Below, piece after piece: positions 53,901 to 62,565 of a stretch of 64,000 nt of DNA (its first letter is position 1; each line of letters begins with the position of its first letter). The DNA lies in contig NZ_WKRD01000005.1 in the NCBI RefSeq assembly GCF_009680455.1, positions 1 through 64,000 on the forward strand. Direction: 5' to 3'. The stretch is from Lachnospira eligens. Lineage in GTDB: Bacteria; Bacillota; Clostridia; Lachnospirales; Lachnospiraceae. The notes below the pieces were generated by a model, which worked only from the letters and a program-made list of their open reading frames with translations, made no database searches and was not told the DNA's origin. The position numbers were made by a program, and so were the translations under genes.

Positions 53901-54239
53901 TATACAAGAACTAATTCCATCTATATGGAAGGTATATCTCTGAATGAGATAAAGAAGCATTGCAATACGATGACTGTTACAATCAGTTATTATATTAAAA
54001 TGGTAGATGACGGATATGCAGAGGTAGACACTACATATAGAAAAGATTCTAACAAGTCATGGAATGGATGGCATGGAGAGAAGCTTGATCTCAAGAAGAA
54101 AAATAAACAGACAATCACGCACACATACAGCATAGGATGCAAAGATATAGATGCTATATGCTACAGATTTGATGCAAGTGGTTCATTTTCTGATAAATAT
54201 GATTTGAGCAATATTAAGGTCAGTGTAAGGTTTGATTAA
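47994..54239 (+). CDS. Giant secreted protein with InlB B-repeats
   Basis: The 2081-residue protein has a signal peptide (cleavage probably after YYA, near residue 24). Two InlB (Listeria-Bacteroides, Flg_new) repeats lie near residues 40-110 and 225-300. A non-repetitive middle of about 900 residues follows, without a recognised family. About ten InlB repeats (about 1195-1935; GYTF-x-GW and YAKW motifs) come next, then a C-terminal domain of about 140 residues. No LPxTG motif is seen, so attachment must be by other means. It is likely an adhesin or matrix protein. It is the first gene of a three-gene operon (54301, 54834). AAAGGAGG precedes its start. Confidence 0.88.
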   Translation: MKRFLSILLCSAILAAAIPGMYYAEGNQSSYDELSQLKEIDYQLNGGHYVSGYNAPDKYPAGQLPDKDDIVNQGYEFGGWYDNKELTGSPVTEISEENYTGVVVLYAKWIERYYYIDIPESVDADKTNLTVSGHAGGLYEKDKVSVSVYSKNEWNLLNGDVKLGYELYNEENKLSLTNNSVITELTATGSDKTRKYMTRLQEIPKYAGIYTDNLTFDISFETTKYNIKYETNGGTLYTDDDEQGRAAELDNSVYEAGTKLSDLPVPGKAGSTFLGWCYDADCTDYVASTDRLLSDVVLYASWVDGQELKTVSIDTYARSYDVDANDFTITVTDKSGRLTKEEVKNKVSVKNVSDSSENTSIDITAGSVLDDGAYTFIIKCNGTWQEGCGYRLELSDDRLYFTGYDQTIREYDFTVYKPDVTNVNLRDDIKYIKSGSLSNLYVNGEKADRISVTVMTVGQDGTISQEAVKTTGSFTYSDSKLNAGDKIAVYDGDVVPQLDGSVISDDDVSFFEITSAKGNEYSYRGMAAEEILFVPDVLPVNVADDKDNNPDNDSITITKNKMSYGSDSLGAGLGLDEDTTVDTGDYLALYATGNDDIQYAVITNVSTNNADYVITYKNVTWDEVQAAMDVYQTDNVSGESILQNQDISGIEQSVEQQAVDSGFAQSVVDEVAQAVVRTNSYQELQEYLSDTMDANISIVPQDITYLPDKAQGNVALYSSKKPEVKLEHVRANLSTDLKHFENVSGLRLALDIGVEISFSNMKVIVSATFEQEVKININVSGKAIWKVWGIFPYIDDYRVAVSLDLYDYTGINFNVNVRTAEEDDDDESSSKLDEVINGIAEELKNMMEIGTTYISDKSDLSTRLEDMKDSDDDSEISVAKSLAERYSDMLDDEADWVELYSKSLTESHVRVIGIIDIEFKVEFVVSANVNISMGMTYWYKNAKRYVYSIMVFDRKVTSDSIDLSEEQYEFSVYAIGTIGIRAGIRLSVAVGLISTKLASVGFTAEVGGYAQVWGYLYYQLKYAASQGRTASSMGAIYMEIGVYMEVNFLAQALSGTFSYNPTLFEKQWPLYSVGVVENVCDYAYGQDSVKDIKMKRDVKTVRLPDTYFEMQYLDMKEGLDDNNEYFTKVYDDSDRYFSITMTNPAFSYDPETNIVEVNPSSEPQQDGEMIITWKSQKGSFNTKPITRKISLHWDNLRDGYYIAFQTNGGSVVDAIISKYNKEITKPEDPVKQGYTFAGWYTDEALTKKYTIPSVMPNEDRIVYAKWEAADMIYNVVDYVEGTDGVYTAALSQRVSADGSTTINYYYARNKYNIKFVSEGSVVSEGRYTYGTLMPTPVAYRAGYVFEGWEPAVTQTVPAKDTTYTAVWKEADDVVYTTKYYLENESGEYELDKTRINKGTTGQNVTADKQQYDNRLYHLTDDLPSGTVAADGSLIFRVHYDRNTYSISFNSMGGTVSTEKKTARWGSNVIAPVPVRAGYAFAGWYVDRACTEAFDGTMPAYDITLYAKWDADKVNYTVEHLVEKLDGSYELYDRQAFTSDTDSQVTPYVKYMEGFSSPETETAIVKGDGSTVIRYFYKRNVHRFVLKLNNGQPDVVYDYKYGTKINIINPERTGYTFTGWDEDVAGTMPDRDVTYTASWKINQYTISFNTDGGSEIASITQDYNTEVNFNEIPVKKGYTFTGWDKAVPDVMPAGNIVITAQWKKDIYTISYNLDGGKADNPETYEVDTSVITLKRPQRTGYTFTGWSGTGIDGTAMDPVITTGSTGNRSYTANWKENSYVIRFIPYGDGTTGSMQDMQLMYTDKAALSANQFKRTGYTFAGWTKKAGADKLYDDNEIISGLGTADNEIITLYPAWTANEYTVHFDTKDGDAINDLVFTYDKKYELPKTSRYGYTFLGWCVEDGGTVTYKPGASADNLVGEGTVTLYASWSLNKTFTYSHPYSYRVTDDSKEEPVKLHFFIDGASGTSTSGYTRTNSIYMEGISLNEIKKHCNTMTVTISYYIKMVDDGYAEVDTTYRKDSNKSWNGWHGEKLDLKKKNKQTITHTYSIGCKDIDAICYRFDASGSFSDKYDLSNIKVSVRFD

Positions 54240-54248
54240 TTAGTAATT

Positions 54249-54280
54249 CGTACAGACTGGTTTTATAACCGGTCTGTACG
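54249..54280 (+). promoter_or_regulatory. Intercistronic hairpin
   Basis: CGTACAGACTGG (54249-54260) pairs with CCGGTCTGTACG (54269-54280) with one G-U pair, no T run. The next ribosome site (AGGAGGG) follows 9 bases later. It may terminate partially or protect the upstream mRNA. Confidence 0.6.
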
Positions 54281-54300
54281 GAATGTCAGGAGGGATTGGA

Positions 54301-54795
54301 ATGAAGATTTCAAAAAACAAAATTATGATAACAGCAATAATAGTACTGTGCGTAGCAGTTGCTGTTCTGGCTGCAGTGCTTGTTATCAGAAAAGATAAGA
54401 ATAAAGATAATGATGATAAATTTACACCAACGATTGATTCTGATTCTGGTGAAATTGGTACAGGAAGTAATTACAGTGGCGGACAGAAGGGAATAAGGAT
54501 ACCAGGATATCCATCTATAACTGTAGATGCAGGAAAAGATAATGTTACAATGAATCTGTTTAACCCTGAAGGAAATCCATGCTACTTTACATTTGAAATT
54601 GTTTTATCTGATACGGGCGAGACTATATACAAGTCAGATATGGTTGAACCTGGAAAAGCTATAACTAATGTAAAACTGCAGCATCCGCTTGCAACAGGAG
54701 AACATAATGCTGTTATTAAGATTAGCACAGCATCGCTTACAGATGGAAAGACAATGAATGGTGCTAATGTTGAGACAGTTTTAGTTGCAAAATAA
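54301..54795 (+). CDS. Membrane-anchored extracellular protein of the surface operon
   Basis: The start at 54301 follows AGGAGGGA. The 164-residue protein has an N-terminal anchor helix (about 7-28) and a Lys/Asn/Asp linker. A beta domain follows with IPGYPSITVDAG and MNLFNPEGNPCYFTFEIVLSD. Similar proteins accompany InlB-repeat proteins in other Firmicutes. It follows the giant protein behind a hairpin and precedes the small secreted protein. Function unknown; possibly a partner of the giant protein at the cell surface. Confidence 0.7.
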   Translation: MKISKNKIMITAIIVLCVAVAVLAAVLVIRKDKNKDNDDKFTPTIDSDSGEIGTGSNYSGGQKGIRIPGYPSITVDAGKDNVTMNLFNPEGNPCYFTFEIVLSDTGETIYKSDMVEPGKAITNVKLQHPLATGEHNAVIKISTASLTDGKTMNGANVETVLVAK

Positions 54796-54833
54796 ATAAA
54801 TAGTCATTAATGGATGAAAGAATGGAGGCTATT

Positions 54834-55283
54834 ATGAGAAAATTGACAGCTATGGCATTGAGTATGATGTTTATATTGGGAAGTATTATTCCTGTGGGGG
54901 CAGAAGAGACACAGACAAGACAGTCAACAATATCTGTATCAATTGATCCGGTCTATACAGTGACTATTCCGGCAAATACAACAATTGAAAGAGGAGAACA
55001 GTCTGTTAAGCTTGGAAGTGTTTCTCTTGATAATGCAAGATTAGAGCCAGACAAGAATGTAAATGTATCTGTAAGTGCAAGTGGAAAACTTAAGAACAGT
55101 AAAGATGAGAGTAAGACAATTGCATATAAGATTATGGATGGTAACAAAGAATTCAGTACAGCTACATATGCAGAGAGTGGAAACAGTACTAATCTGACAC
55201 TTTCAATAGATAAGTCTGAATGGGATAAGGCATATGCGGGTTCATATTCAGATACACTTGTGTTTACAATCTCTTATAGATAG
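54834..55283 (+). CDS. Small secreted beta-sandwich protein of the surface operon
   Basis: The start at 54834 follows GGAGG by 5 bases. The 149-residue precursor has a signal peptide (cleavage probably after VGA, near residue 23). The mature part starts with SVSIDPVYTVTIPAN and ends W-x2-AYAGSYSDTLVFTISYR, a pattern seen in secreted beta-sandwich proteins of Firmicutes. No anchor is visible. Third gene of the operon starting at 47994. A terminator (55315-55350) follows. Confidence 0.72.
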   Translation: MRKLTAMALSMMFILGSIIPVGAEETQTRQSTISVSIDPVYTVTIPANTTIERGEQSVKLGSVSLDNARLEPDKNVNVSVSASGKLKNSKDESKTIAYKIMDGNKEFSTATYAESGNSTNLTLSIDKSEWDKAYAGSYSDTLVFTISYR

Positions 55284-55314
55284 TGAAGCAAAAGAACTAT
55301 AGATTATTAAATAA

Positions 55315-55350
55315 AAAAGAGTTGTCCGGTTTCACGGGCAACTCTTTATT
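55315..55350. terminator. Terminator between the surface operon and kdgK
   Basis: AAAGAGTTG-TCCG pairs with CGGG-CAACTCTTT, flanked by A and T runs, so it can serve both strands. Confidence 0.75.
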
Positions 55351-55380
55351 TGGTCTGAATCCAAATATGAATTAAATTAA

Positions 55381-56493
55381 TTATCTCTGAACTCTTGCGC
55401 CAGCACCACCAACGATACCTTCAACTTCCTTAAGAGAAGCCATTGTTGTATCACCAGGAGTTGTCATAGCTAATGCACCGTGAGCTGCACCGTAGTTAAC
55501 AGCCTTCTCAGCATCTTCAAATGTCATAAGACCATATACAAGACCTGAAGCGAATGAATCTCCGCCACCAACTCTATCCATGATCTCAAGTCCATCATAC
55601 TGAGCAGCCTTGTAGATTTCTCCATCAGCCCAGCAGATTGCTGACCAGTCATTAACTGTAGCTGTCTTAACCTGACGAAGTGTTGTAGCAACAGCCTTGA
55701 AGTTAGGGTATGTAGCAGCAGCTTCGTTGATCATCTTCTTATAACCATCAAGGTTAAGAGTCTTAAGGTTCTCATCGTTACCTTCGATTTCGAAACCAAG
55801 GCATGCTGTGAAGTCTTCTTCGTTACCAATCATAACGTCAACATACTTAGCAACTTCCTTATTAACTTCCTGAGCCTTAGCTAAACCGCCGATAGCTTCC
55901 CACATAGATGGTCTGTAGTTAAGATCGTAAGATACAATTGTACCGTACTTCTTAGCTGCCTTACAAGCTGCAATAACAGTCTCGCAAGCCTGCTCAGAAA
56001 GAGCAGCGTAGATACCGCCTGTATGTAACCAACGAACACCTAAACCACCATCGCTCTTGTTCTTGAAGATGTAATCAAAATCGAAATCTTCTGGAGTAGC
56101 CTGAGAAATAGCTGTGTTAGCTCTATCAGAGCAACCCTTAGCACCACGGATACCAAATCCTCTTTCTGTGAAGTTGAGACCGTTTCTGCAAAGACGTCCG
56201 ATACCATCTGTCTTCTTCCAGCAGATAAGTGATGTATCAACGCCACCCTGCTCGATGAAGTCCTTCATAAGAAGACCTACTTCGTTATCAGCAAATGATG
56301 TGATAACAGCAGTTCTCATACCGAAGCACTTGTGAAGACCACGGATAACGTTATATTCTCCGCCACCTTCCCATGCTCTAAAGCTTCTTGCTGTACGGAT
56401 TCTGCCTTCACCTGGATCAAGACGAAGCATAACTTCACCTAATGATACAGCGTCAAAAGTACACTCTTCAGCTGGTCTTAAATTTAATTTCAT
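55381..56493 (-). CDS. kdgK: 2-dehydro-3-deoxygluconokinase (PfkB family)
   Basis: The 370-residue PfkB sugar kinase has the substrate-binding GEVMLRLDPGEGR region, NVIRGLHKCFG, and the catalytic motif VGGGDSFASGLVYGL near residue 315. The hexuronate context points to KDG as substrate, the product of UxaA. It would give KDPG, to be split by an aldolase (KdgA) not in the window. GGAGG precedes the start. It is 10 kb from uxaA, separated by the surface operon, and no LacI-type palindrome is seen upstream. Confidence 0.88.
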   Translation of the reverse strand: MKLNLRPAEECTFDAVSLGEVMLRLDPGEGRIRTARSFRAWEGGGEYNVIRGLHKCFGMRTAVITSFADNEVGLLMKDFIEQGGVDTSLICWKKTDGIGRLCRNGLNFTERGFGIRGAKGCSDRANTAISQATPEDFDFDYIFKNKSDGGLGVRWLHTGGIYAALSEQACETVIAACKAAKKYGTIVSYDLNYRPSMWEAIGGLAKAQEVNKEVAKYVDVMIGNEEDFTACLGFEIEGNDENLKTLNLDGYKKMINEAAATYPNFKAVATTLRQVKTATVNDWSAICWADGEIYKAAQYDGLEIMDRVGGGDSFASGLVYGLMTFEDAEKAVNYGAAHGALAMTTPGDTTMASLKEVEGIVGGAGARVQR

Positions 56494-56772
56494 TTTTTAG
56501 ATACCTCCAAAAATATTTTATTGCTACAATATTTTAACATAATAATCTGATTAATTCCATCATTTTACCCAAACTTTTATATGTTTTATAAGAAATATGA
56601 TAAATTGCAACAGCAGTTGACAACAATAGCGAAAAATATTGTATGCAGGCATATTGAAAAAAGTATGTATAAGATGTAATATTAATAAATAAAGATTTCG
56701 ATATAATATAATAGTTATTATTTGATTTTAATATAAGCACAGATATACTTATGCAAAGCGAGGGTTATATAT

Positions 56773-59700
56773 ATGAAGAATGTTAAAAAAATAAGACAGC
56801 TGACAATGCGTCTTAAAATGCAATGGAAGATTCTTATAGGTGTGCTTGTTTCTGGTGTTGCATGCGGTGGAGTACTTATATTTGCTAACGCTGACTCAAG
56901 TGTTTCTCTTTCTCTGACACCGGCACAGTCAAGTGTAATACAGGGATCTACATCTACAGTTATTCATGCCAATCTTTCAGGTACGGATGATGAATTTTAT
57001 GACGCGAGCAATCCTTCGAACAATGGTATTGCAAGTCCTGTAAGACTTGAATGGACAATATCGGATGAAGATTATGATGTTGTAAAGTTTGTTAATCCAA
57101 GTTCAGGCGGAGATGCTTATCTGCAGACTGTATCAGGAACAACTAATCCTACAGTATATGGTAACAGGGCAGGAGCAGCTACAATAACAGCAGCATATCA
57201 TTCTAAGAAGTTTTCAGATACAGGAGCTGTTGTATATGATAATGTACTTGCTACATCAACAGCAGCAGTATATGTTCCTATTAATGTTAATGTTGAAAGG
57301 AAAAGAGGTAATACTGTTCTTGAAGAGGCAGATCTTCTGAAAGAAGGAGATTTAATTACCATAACAGCCAATACCTGTGAGAGTAATAAGCTTTTTATTG
57401 AAACATCTAATGATTCAACAGGTGAGGTTAGTTCAGATGGAATCGTAGAGATGTATTATAGGGATTCTTCTAAAGTAGTACTTAAGGTTATTGGCGGTGG
57501 TTCAACTGTTATTACGGCAAGAACTGCAGACGGAAGCGGAATTAATCCTCTTACATATACATTTACAGTAAGGGCAGAGGTTAAGTTTAAGGAGAGTATA
57601 TCTAATTCACAGGGACATTTTATAACACATCTTCCTAGCGATGCATCTAACAGATATATGGTTCTTTCAGATAAGGATTATGAAGCATTTACATATGAGG
57701 ACATTCCTTCTAATGTAGTTAATCCTGTTAAGTCTAACGTAATATATAAGACAGATAATTCAAATGTAGCATCAGTTGCAGTTGGAACAGTATGTGGAGT
57801 ACATGCAGGAGTTACAAAGGTGAGTGCAGGACTTACTACTATTGATGTTGGAGGCAATGAATCGTGGTTTACAAGAGATGCTGTTAATGTTGTAGTTCCA
57901 TTTAAGAAGATGGGAAATGAAGTGAGCAATATGAATGTTGGTGATGAACTTCAGTTGTCAACATCAGCAATTGAATCAGAAGTAACATGGTCAACTTCTG
58001 ATAACAAGGTACTTCAGGTGGATTCTGCAACTGGTCTTGTTAAGGCAGTTGGCGCGGGTACAGCTACAATATATGCAACAAGAGTACAGGATGAATTATA
58101 CACAGTGTATAATATGCCATATCAGCTGGCATATAAGATTACAGTTATAGATGGTTTTGGCCTTAGTACAGTAAGCACAACAGTTAATATTGGAAGTTCA
58201 ATAGACATTAAGGCTCTTGTTACTAATCAGCCAAGTAAATCACAGATTACATATACTGTAACTAATCAGGCTAATGAAGCAGGAGTTATACCTACATATG
58301 ATCTTATAGAGGTAAGACAGTCAGATGATGGTACTGTATTTACAGTAACAGGTGTTGCGTCGGGTGTGACACATCTTACTGTTTCACAGAATATTAATGG
58401 AGTTATTAAGTCTGAGACTTGTGTAATATATGTTACCACTCCTGTAGGAGATGTAAGTATTAATCCTTCTTCAATATCAATTGACAGAGGAAGCACTGGA
58501 ACAGTACAGGTATTATTCAATCCGGCAGGACCTACTAACAGCAATGTTTTATGGTCATCATCAGATACAACGGTAGCTACGGTAACAGGAGACAGTTACA
58601 CAGCTACTATTAAGGGATTATCTGGTGGTAATGCAACGATTACAGTAATAACTGAAGACGGACTTAAGGTTGCAACCTGTGATGTCTATGTAAGAGAGCC
58701 AGTAACAGGAGTTACACTTAACGCGACAACAGTTGAGTCTACTATGGCAATTGGAAAGTATCAGCTTGTAGCAACTGTAAAGCCATCAGGAGACGGTGTG
58801 AACAGAAATGTTACATGGTCATCCTCAGATGAATCAGTTGCAACAGTTGATGAGAATGGCCTTGTAACATATATTAAGCCAGGATACTGTACAATTGTCT
58901 GCAAAACAGAAGATGGTGCATTTATTGCAACATGTAATTTTATTATAAGCATACCAGTTGAGACTATTAAACTTGATTATAAAGATGAGATTATGTCAAT
59001 AGGACAGACATTAAGAATCACAGCAGAAGTTCTCCCTATAACGGCTACGAACAGGACTGTAAGTTGGGAATCATCTAATACTAATGTATGTATAGTTGAT
59101 TCTAATGGTCTGGTTGAAGCTGTCGGAACAGGTAGTGCGACAATACTTTGTAAGTCACTTGATGGTGGTGTTACAGCAATGTGTAATATATATGTTAAGC
59201 AGCCTGTTACATCAATTGTCCTTAATACGACAGATATTACAGTGAGAAAAGGACAGGTGTTCTGGCTTAATGCCACATGTCTTCCAGAGAATGCAGATAA
59301 TAAGCTTGTTACATGGGAAAGCCGTGATGAAAACGTATGTAAAGTAGAAAGCGATGGTAAAGTTACAGCTACAGGTGCAGGAACAACATCTATAATATGT
59401 ACTAATGTTGACACGGGACTTACAGCATATTGTATTGTTACTGTTACACAGCCTGTAACAGGAATAACACTTAATTCTGATTATCAGGAATTATGGGTTG
59501 GAGCAAAATATGCTATTATACCTTCAATTGAGCCAATAGATGCAGAGAATAAGAAAGTCACATATCTTTCAAGTGATACATCAGTTGCAACAGTTGATGA
59601 AAATGGTGTTGTAACAGCCTTAAAGGGTGGTAACTGTGTAATTGAAGTTACAACAGATGAGTGTCATCTCACAGCAGCTTGTACAATTGTTGTTAAGGAA

Positions 59701-60675
59701 TATGTTTCAACTATTACATTGAGTGAAAATAATAAATTCATGAATGTGGGTGCAACAGGAAAGCTTATTGCAACGGTTGGCACAGATACAGCAACTAATA
59801 AGAATATAGTGTGGTCATCATCAGATAACAGTATATGTTCAGTAGATCAGGAAGGTAATCTTAGTGCTGAATCAGTTGGTAATGCTGTTATTACAGCTAC
59901 AGCAGCGGATGGAAGCGGAGTTACAGATTCATGTATCATAAGAGTTGTTAATCCGGTTACGGGAATAGAAGTTGTGCCGGATTCATTGAGATTGTTTGTT
60001 GGAGATTCACAGAAACTTGGTGTTAACGTATATCCGGATAATGCAACAATTAAAGATGTTGTATGGAAATCAGCTAATGAATCAATCGCAGTGGTTGATG
60101 AGGATGGCGAGGTGTTTGCTATCAGTTCCGGTAAAGTTAAGATTACAGCAACATCTCAGGATGGTAATAATATCAAAGGAATCTGCTGGGTTTATGTAAC
60201 TCCAAGAGTTAATATATCCTCACTTAGAATTAATTCAAAAGAAATATATATGCTTACAGGCAGAACAAGACAGTTATCGGTAATAGTAAGGCCGGCTGTT
60301 AATAATGATTCATATGAATGGTACTCATCAGATACAGGAATAGTTACGGTTGATGGTAATGGTGTTATTACAACTGTAGGTCCTGGTGAAGCAGAGGTTT
60401 ATGTCATAAGTGATGGTGCAGGTGTTGAATCAAGCTGTATAGTTCATTCACTTGCAATAAGCAGGTCTAATATTACTCTTGAGCAGTATGACAGATATAC
60501 ATTAGATGTAATAGGAACAGATAGTAAAATTACATGGAGAAGCAGTAATCCAAGGGTATGTACAGTTTCTTCTTCAGGAGAAGTTATTGGACGAAAAGCA
60601 GGAATAGCAACAATAACAGCTGTTGTTAATAATAAGACATTAAGCTGCACAGTAAGAGTTACAAGCATAAGATAA
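56773..60675 (+). CDS. Large extracellular protein with Big2 Ig-like repeats
   Basis: The 1300-residue protein has a short cytoplasmic start, one helix (about 20-41) and then an exclusively extracellular part. Early residues (about 45-540) are beta domains. From about 540 to 1215 there are some eight Big2-type repeats (VTWSSSD-x-SVATVD-x-NG-x-V). The last 100 residues carry a further pair. No sorting signal or cell-wall binding domain is seen. It is probably an adhesin or surface-layer component. It stands alone; upstream 56494-56772 is AT-rich and holds only the promoter regions of this gene and kdgK. Confidence 0.86.
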   Translation: MKNVKKIRQLTMRLKMQWKILIGVLVSGVACGGVLIFANADSSVSLSLTPAQSSVIQGSTSTVIHANLSGTDDEFYDASNPSNNGIASPVRLEWTISDEDYDVVKFVNPSSGGDAYLQTVSGTTNPTVYGNRAGAATITAAYHSKKFSDTGAVVYDNVLATSTAAVYVPINVNVERKRGNTVLEEADLLKEGDLITITANTCESNKLFIETSNDSTGEVSSDGIVEMYYRDSSKVVLKVIGGGSTVITARTADGSGINPLTYTFTVRAEVKFKESISNSQGHFITHLPSDASNRYMVLSDKDYEAFTYEDIPSNVVNPVKSNVIYKTDNSNVASVAVGTVCGVHAGVTKVSAGLTTIDVGGNESWFTRDAVNVVVPFKKMGNEVSNMNVGDELQLSTSAIESEVTWSTSDNKVLQVDSATGLVKAVGAGTATIYATRVQDELYTVYNMPYQLAYKITVIDGFGLSTVSTTVNIGSSIDIKALVTNQPSKSQITYTVTNQANEAGVIPTYDLIEVRQSDDGTVFTVTGVASGVTHLTVSQNINGVIKSETCVIYVTTPVGDVSINPSSISIDRGSTGTVQVLFNPAGPTNSNVLWSSSDTTVATVTGDSYTATIKGLSGGNATITVITEDGLKVATCDVYVREPVTGVTLNATTVESTMAIGKYQLVATVKPSGDGVNRNVTWSSSDESVATVDENGLVTYIKPGYCTIVCKTEDGAFIATCNFIISIPVETIKLDYKDEIMSIGQTLRITAEVLPITATNRTVSWESSNTNVCIVDSNGLVEAVGTGSATILCKSLDGGVTAMCNIYVKQPVTSIVLNTTDITVRKGQVFWLNATCLPENADNKLVTWESRDENVCKVESDGKVTATGAGTTSIICTNVDTGLTAYCIVTVTQPVTGITLNSDYQELWVGAKYAIIPSIEPIDAENKKVTYLSSDTSVATVDENGVVTALKGGNCVIEVTTDECHLTAACTIVVKEYVSTITLSENNKFMNVGATGKLIATVGTDTATNKNIVWSSSDNSICSVDQEGNLSAESVGNAVITATAADGSGVTDSCIIRVVNPVTGIEVVPDSLRLFVGDSQKLGVNVYPDNATIKDVVWKSANESIAVVDEDGEVFAISSGKVKITATSQDGNNIKGICWVYVTPRVNISSLRINSKEIYMLTGRTRQLSVIVRPAVNNDSYEWYSSDTGIVTVDGNGVITTVGPGEAEVYVISDGAGVESSCIVHSLAISRSNITLEQYDRYTLDVIGTDSKITWRSSNPRVCTVSSSGEVIGRKAGIATITAVVNNKTLSCTVRVTSIR

Positions 60676-60694
60676 TTCAGGTAATGATAAAATT

Positions 60695-60734
60695 ATTATG
60701 ACCATCAGTGTTGTACTGATGGTCATAATTTTTT
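60695..60734 (+). terminator. Terminator after the Big2 protein gene
   Basis: ATTATGACCATCAGT (60695-60709) pairs with ACTGATGGTCATAAT (60715-60729), followed by T run. Confidence 0.85.
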
Positions 60735-60740
60735 GGACAA

Positions 60741-60772
60741 AAAAAGGAGATGCGGTCAAACATCTCCTTTTT
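60741..60772. terminator. Second hairpin, with A and T runs
   Basis: AAAAAGGAGATG (60741-60752) pairs perfectly with CATCTCCTTTTT (60761-60772). It forms a second stop for transcripts in either direction. The remaining 60773-60956 is AT-rich; an imperfect inverted repeat lies at 60788-60814. Confidence 0.75.
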
Positions 60773-60956
60773 CAAAATATGAGGGGGAGATAGAAAGAAT
60801 TCTCTTTGCTATCTAATATAGAATATACATGATAAATGTGAGCAAAATGTGTACAATTAGTTAAACAAAAATAAAAATCATAAAATGTATTTTATTGATT
60901 AATATTCTCTAATATGTTAATATCAAAATGTTATTTAAGTGTATGGAGGTCTATAT

Positions 60957-62510
60957 ATGCCAGACGATTTTAATAAGAATACAAGCATAGAAGACGAAAT
61001 TGAAAAGTCGTTGCAGAAAATGGTAGAAGAAGAAACTACAGTTGCCAAAGCTTATGTAGGAAAGGCTGATGATTATAAAGCAGAGCAGCCATCAGATATT
61101 AATGATGGGAGGACGAGAGTTGTTCCTAAGATAACAGATGAAATTCTTAAGGAACAGCAGGTAATTAATAAATCATCTCAACCAACACAAGAAGAATTAA
61201 CTGATAGAGATATTTTACTTGATGATGATGACGATGAAGAACCAGAAGATGAAGATAAAGAGATTTTGAAAGACACCACTAAGAAACCACTGGATAAGAA
61301 GACAAAGCTTATTATAGCAGGGGTTGCTGCGGGAGTTGCATTAGTTTTAATTATAATAATTATAGTTGCTGTATCACTTAACAAGAAGAGTAAGAATAAT
61401 TATAATTATTATTATCAGACAGGAATGAAACTGTACGAAGAGGGTAATTATGGTGATGCATCATCATATCTTAGCAAGGCTTCTAAAGAAAATGAGGGAA
61501 AGAAGAATCTGAACCTTAAGTATACATTGTATAGATGCTATGAAAGCTCAGGAAATGAGGATGAAGCTGTTAATGTGCTGAAGGATATACTTTCATATGA
61601 TGAGAATTATGAAGATGCGGTTAAAGCTCTTGCAGATATTTATTATAAGAAAGAGGATGCAGATAATTTAACAAAGCTTATAAGAAAGTATCAGGATGGA
61701 AAATGCAGCAATGCAGTTAAGAATTATATTGTAAAAGAACCATCAGCTTCTAAAGAGCCGGGTTCGTATGATGATGATGTTGAACTTAAATTTACATGTG
61801 ATTCTGGTTGTGTTGTTTATTATACAACTGATGGAAAAGAACCTGATATTAAGAGTACACTATATGATGGAACAGCAATTAAGTTAGAAACAGGCACAAC
61901 TAAGATAAAAGCAGTTTCTGTTAATTCTATTGGGGTATATAGTAAAGTAGTTGAATTTGAATATGTTGTTGAATATGGTGCTCCTGTAGCACCAGATGTA
62001 ACTCCTGCGTCAGGAAAATATTCAGATGGAGAGAAGATTAAGATTAATAATATCCCTGACAAATGTAAGGCATATTATACAACAGATGGTACAACTCCTA
62101 CATCTTCATCAACAGAGTATACAGGTGAATTCGATATGCCAACCGGTAATACTGTAATCGCATTTGTAATAATTAACGATCATGAGCAGAGCAGTACAGT
62201 AGTTAAGAGAAATTATAATGTTGAAGTAAAGAATACATATACATACAGCCAGGCTGAAAGCCAGCTGAAAAATGTCCTTATATCAAAGAAGGTGCTTAAG
62301 TCAGACAGCAAAGCTTCAGATGGTTCAGGTGTTAATTTTGTCTATATTTCAAAGACAAAGGTTGGCAACAATGAAATGTATATTATCAGATATGATGTAA
62401 TAAAGGGTGGTTCTACAACAACTGCTGGATTATATGGCGTTGATACATCAAGCGGTAAGGTGTATACTGTTACAGGTACAGAAGGCAGTTATTCTGCCAA
62501 AGAATACTAA
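60957..62510 (+). CDS. Membrane protein with TPR and chitobiase-like C-terminal domains
   Basis: The start at 60957 follows GGAGG by 7 bases. The 517-residue protein has an acidic cytoplasmic part, one membrane helix (about 118-140) and TPR-like repeats outside (about 150-250; YYQTGMKLYEEGNYGDASSYL). Two beta domains (about 270-340 and 345-420) follow, with CVVYYTTDGKEP and CKAYYTTDGTTP motifs, typical of chitobiase C-terminal domains. It lacks a catalytic domain. It may bind polysaccharide or peptidoglycan at the surface. Confidence 0.8.
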   Translation: MPDDFNKNTSIEDEIEKSLQKMVEEETTVAKAYVGKADDYKAEQPSDINDGRTRVVPKITDEILKEQQVINKSSQPTQEELTDRDILLDDDDDEEPEDEDKEILKDTTKKPLDKKTKLIIAGVAAGVALVLIIIIIVAVSLNKKSKNNYNYYYQTGMKLYEEGNYGDASSYLSKASKENEGKKNLNLKYTLYRCYESSGNEDEAVNVLKDILSYDENYEDAVKALADIYYKKEDADNLTKLIRKYQDGKCSNAVKNYIVKEPSASKEPGSYDDDVELKFTCDSGCVVYYTTDGKEPDIKSTLYDGTAIKLETGTTKIKAVSVNSIGVYSKVVEFEYVVEYGAPVAPDVTPASGKYSDGEKIKINNIPDKCKAYYTTDGTTPTSSSTEYTGEFDMPTGNTVIAFVIINDHEQSSTVVKRNYNVEVKNTYTYSQAESQLKNVLISKKVLKSDSKASDGSGVNFVYISKTKVGNNEMYIIRYDVIKGGSTTTAGLYGVDTSSGKVYTVTGTEGSYSAKEY

Positions 62511-62565
62511 AGGTTGATTGTGCGTAATGCACTTCATAATATTACTTTTTGAAAGGAGAATTGTA

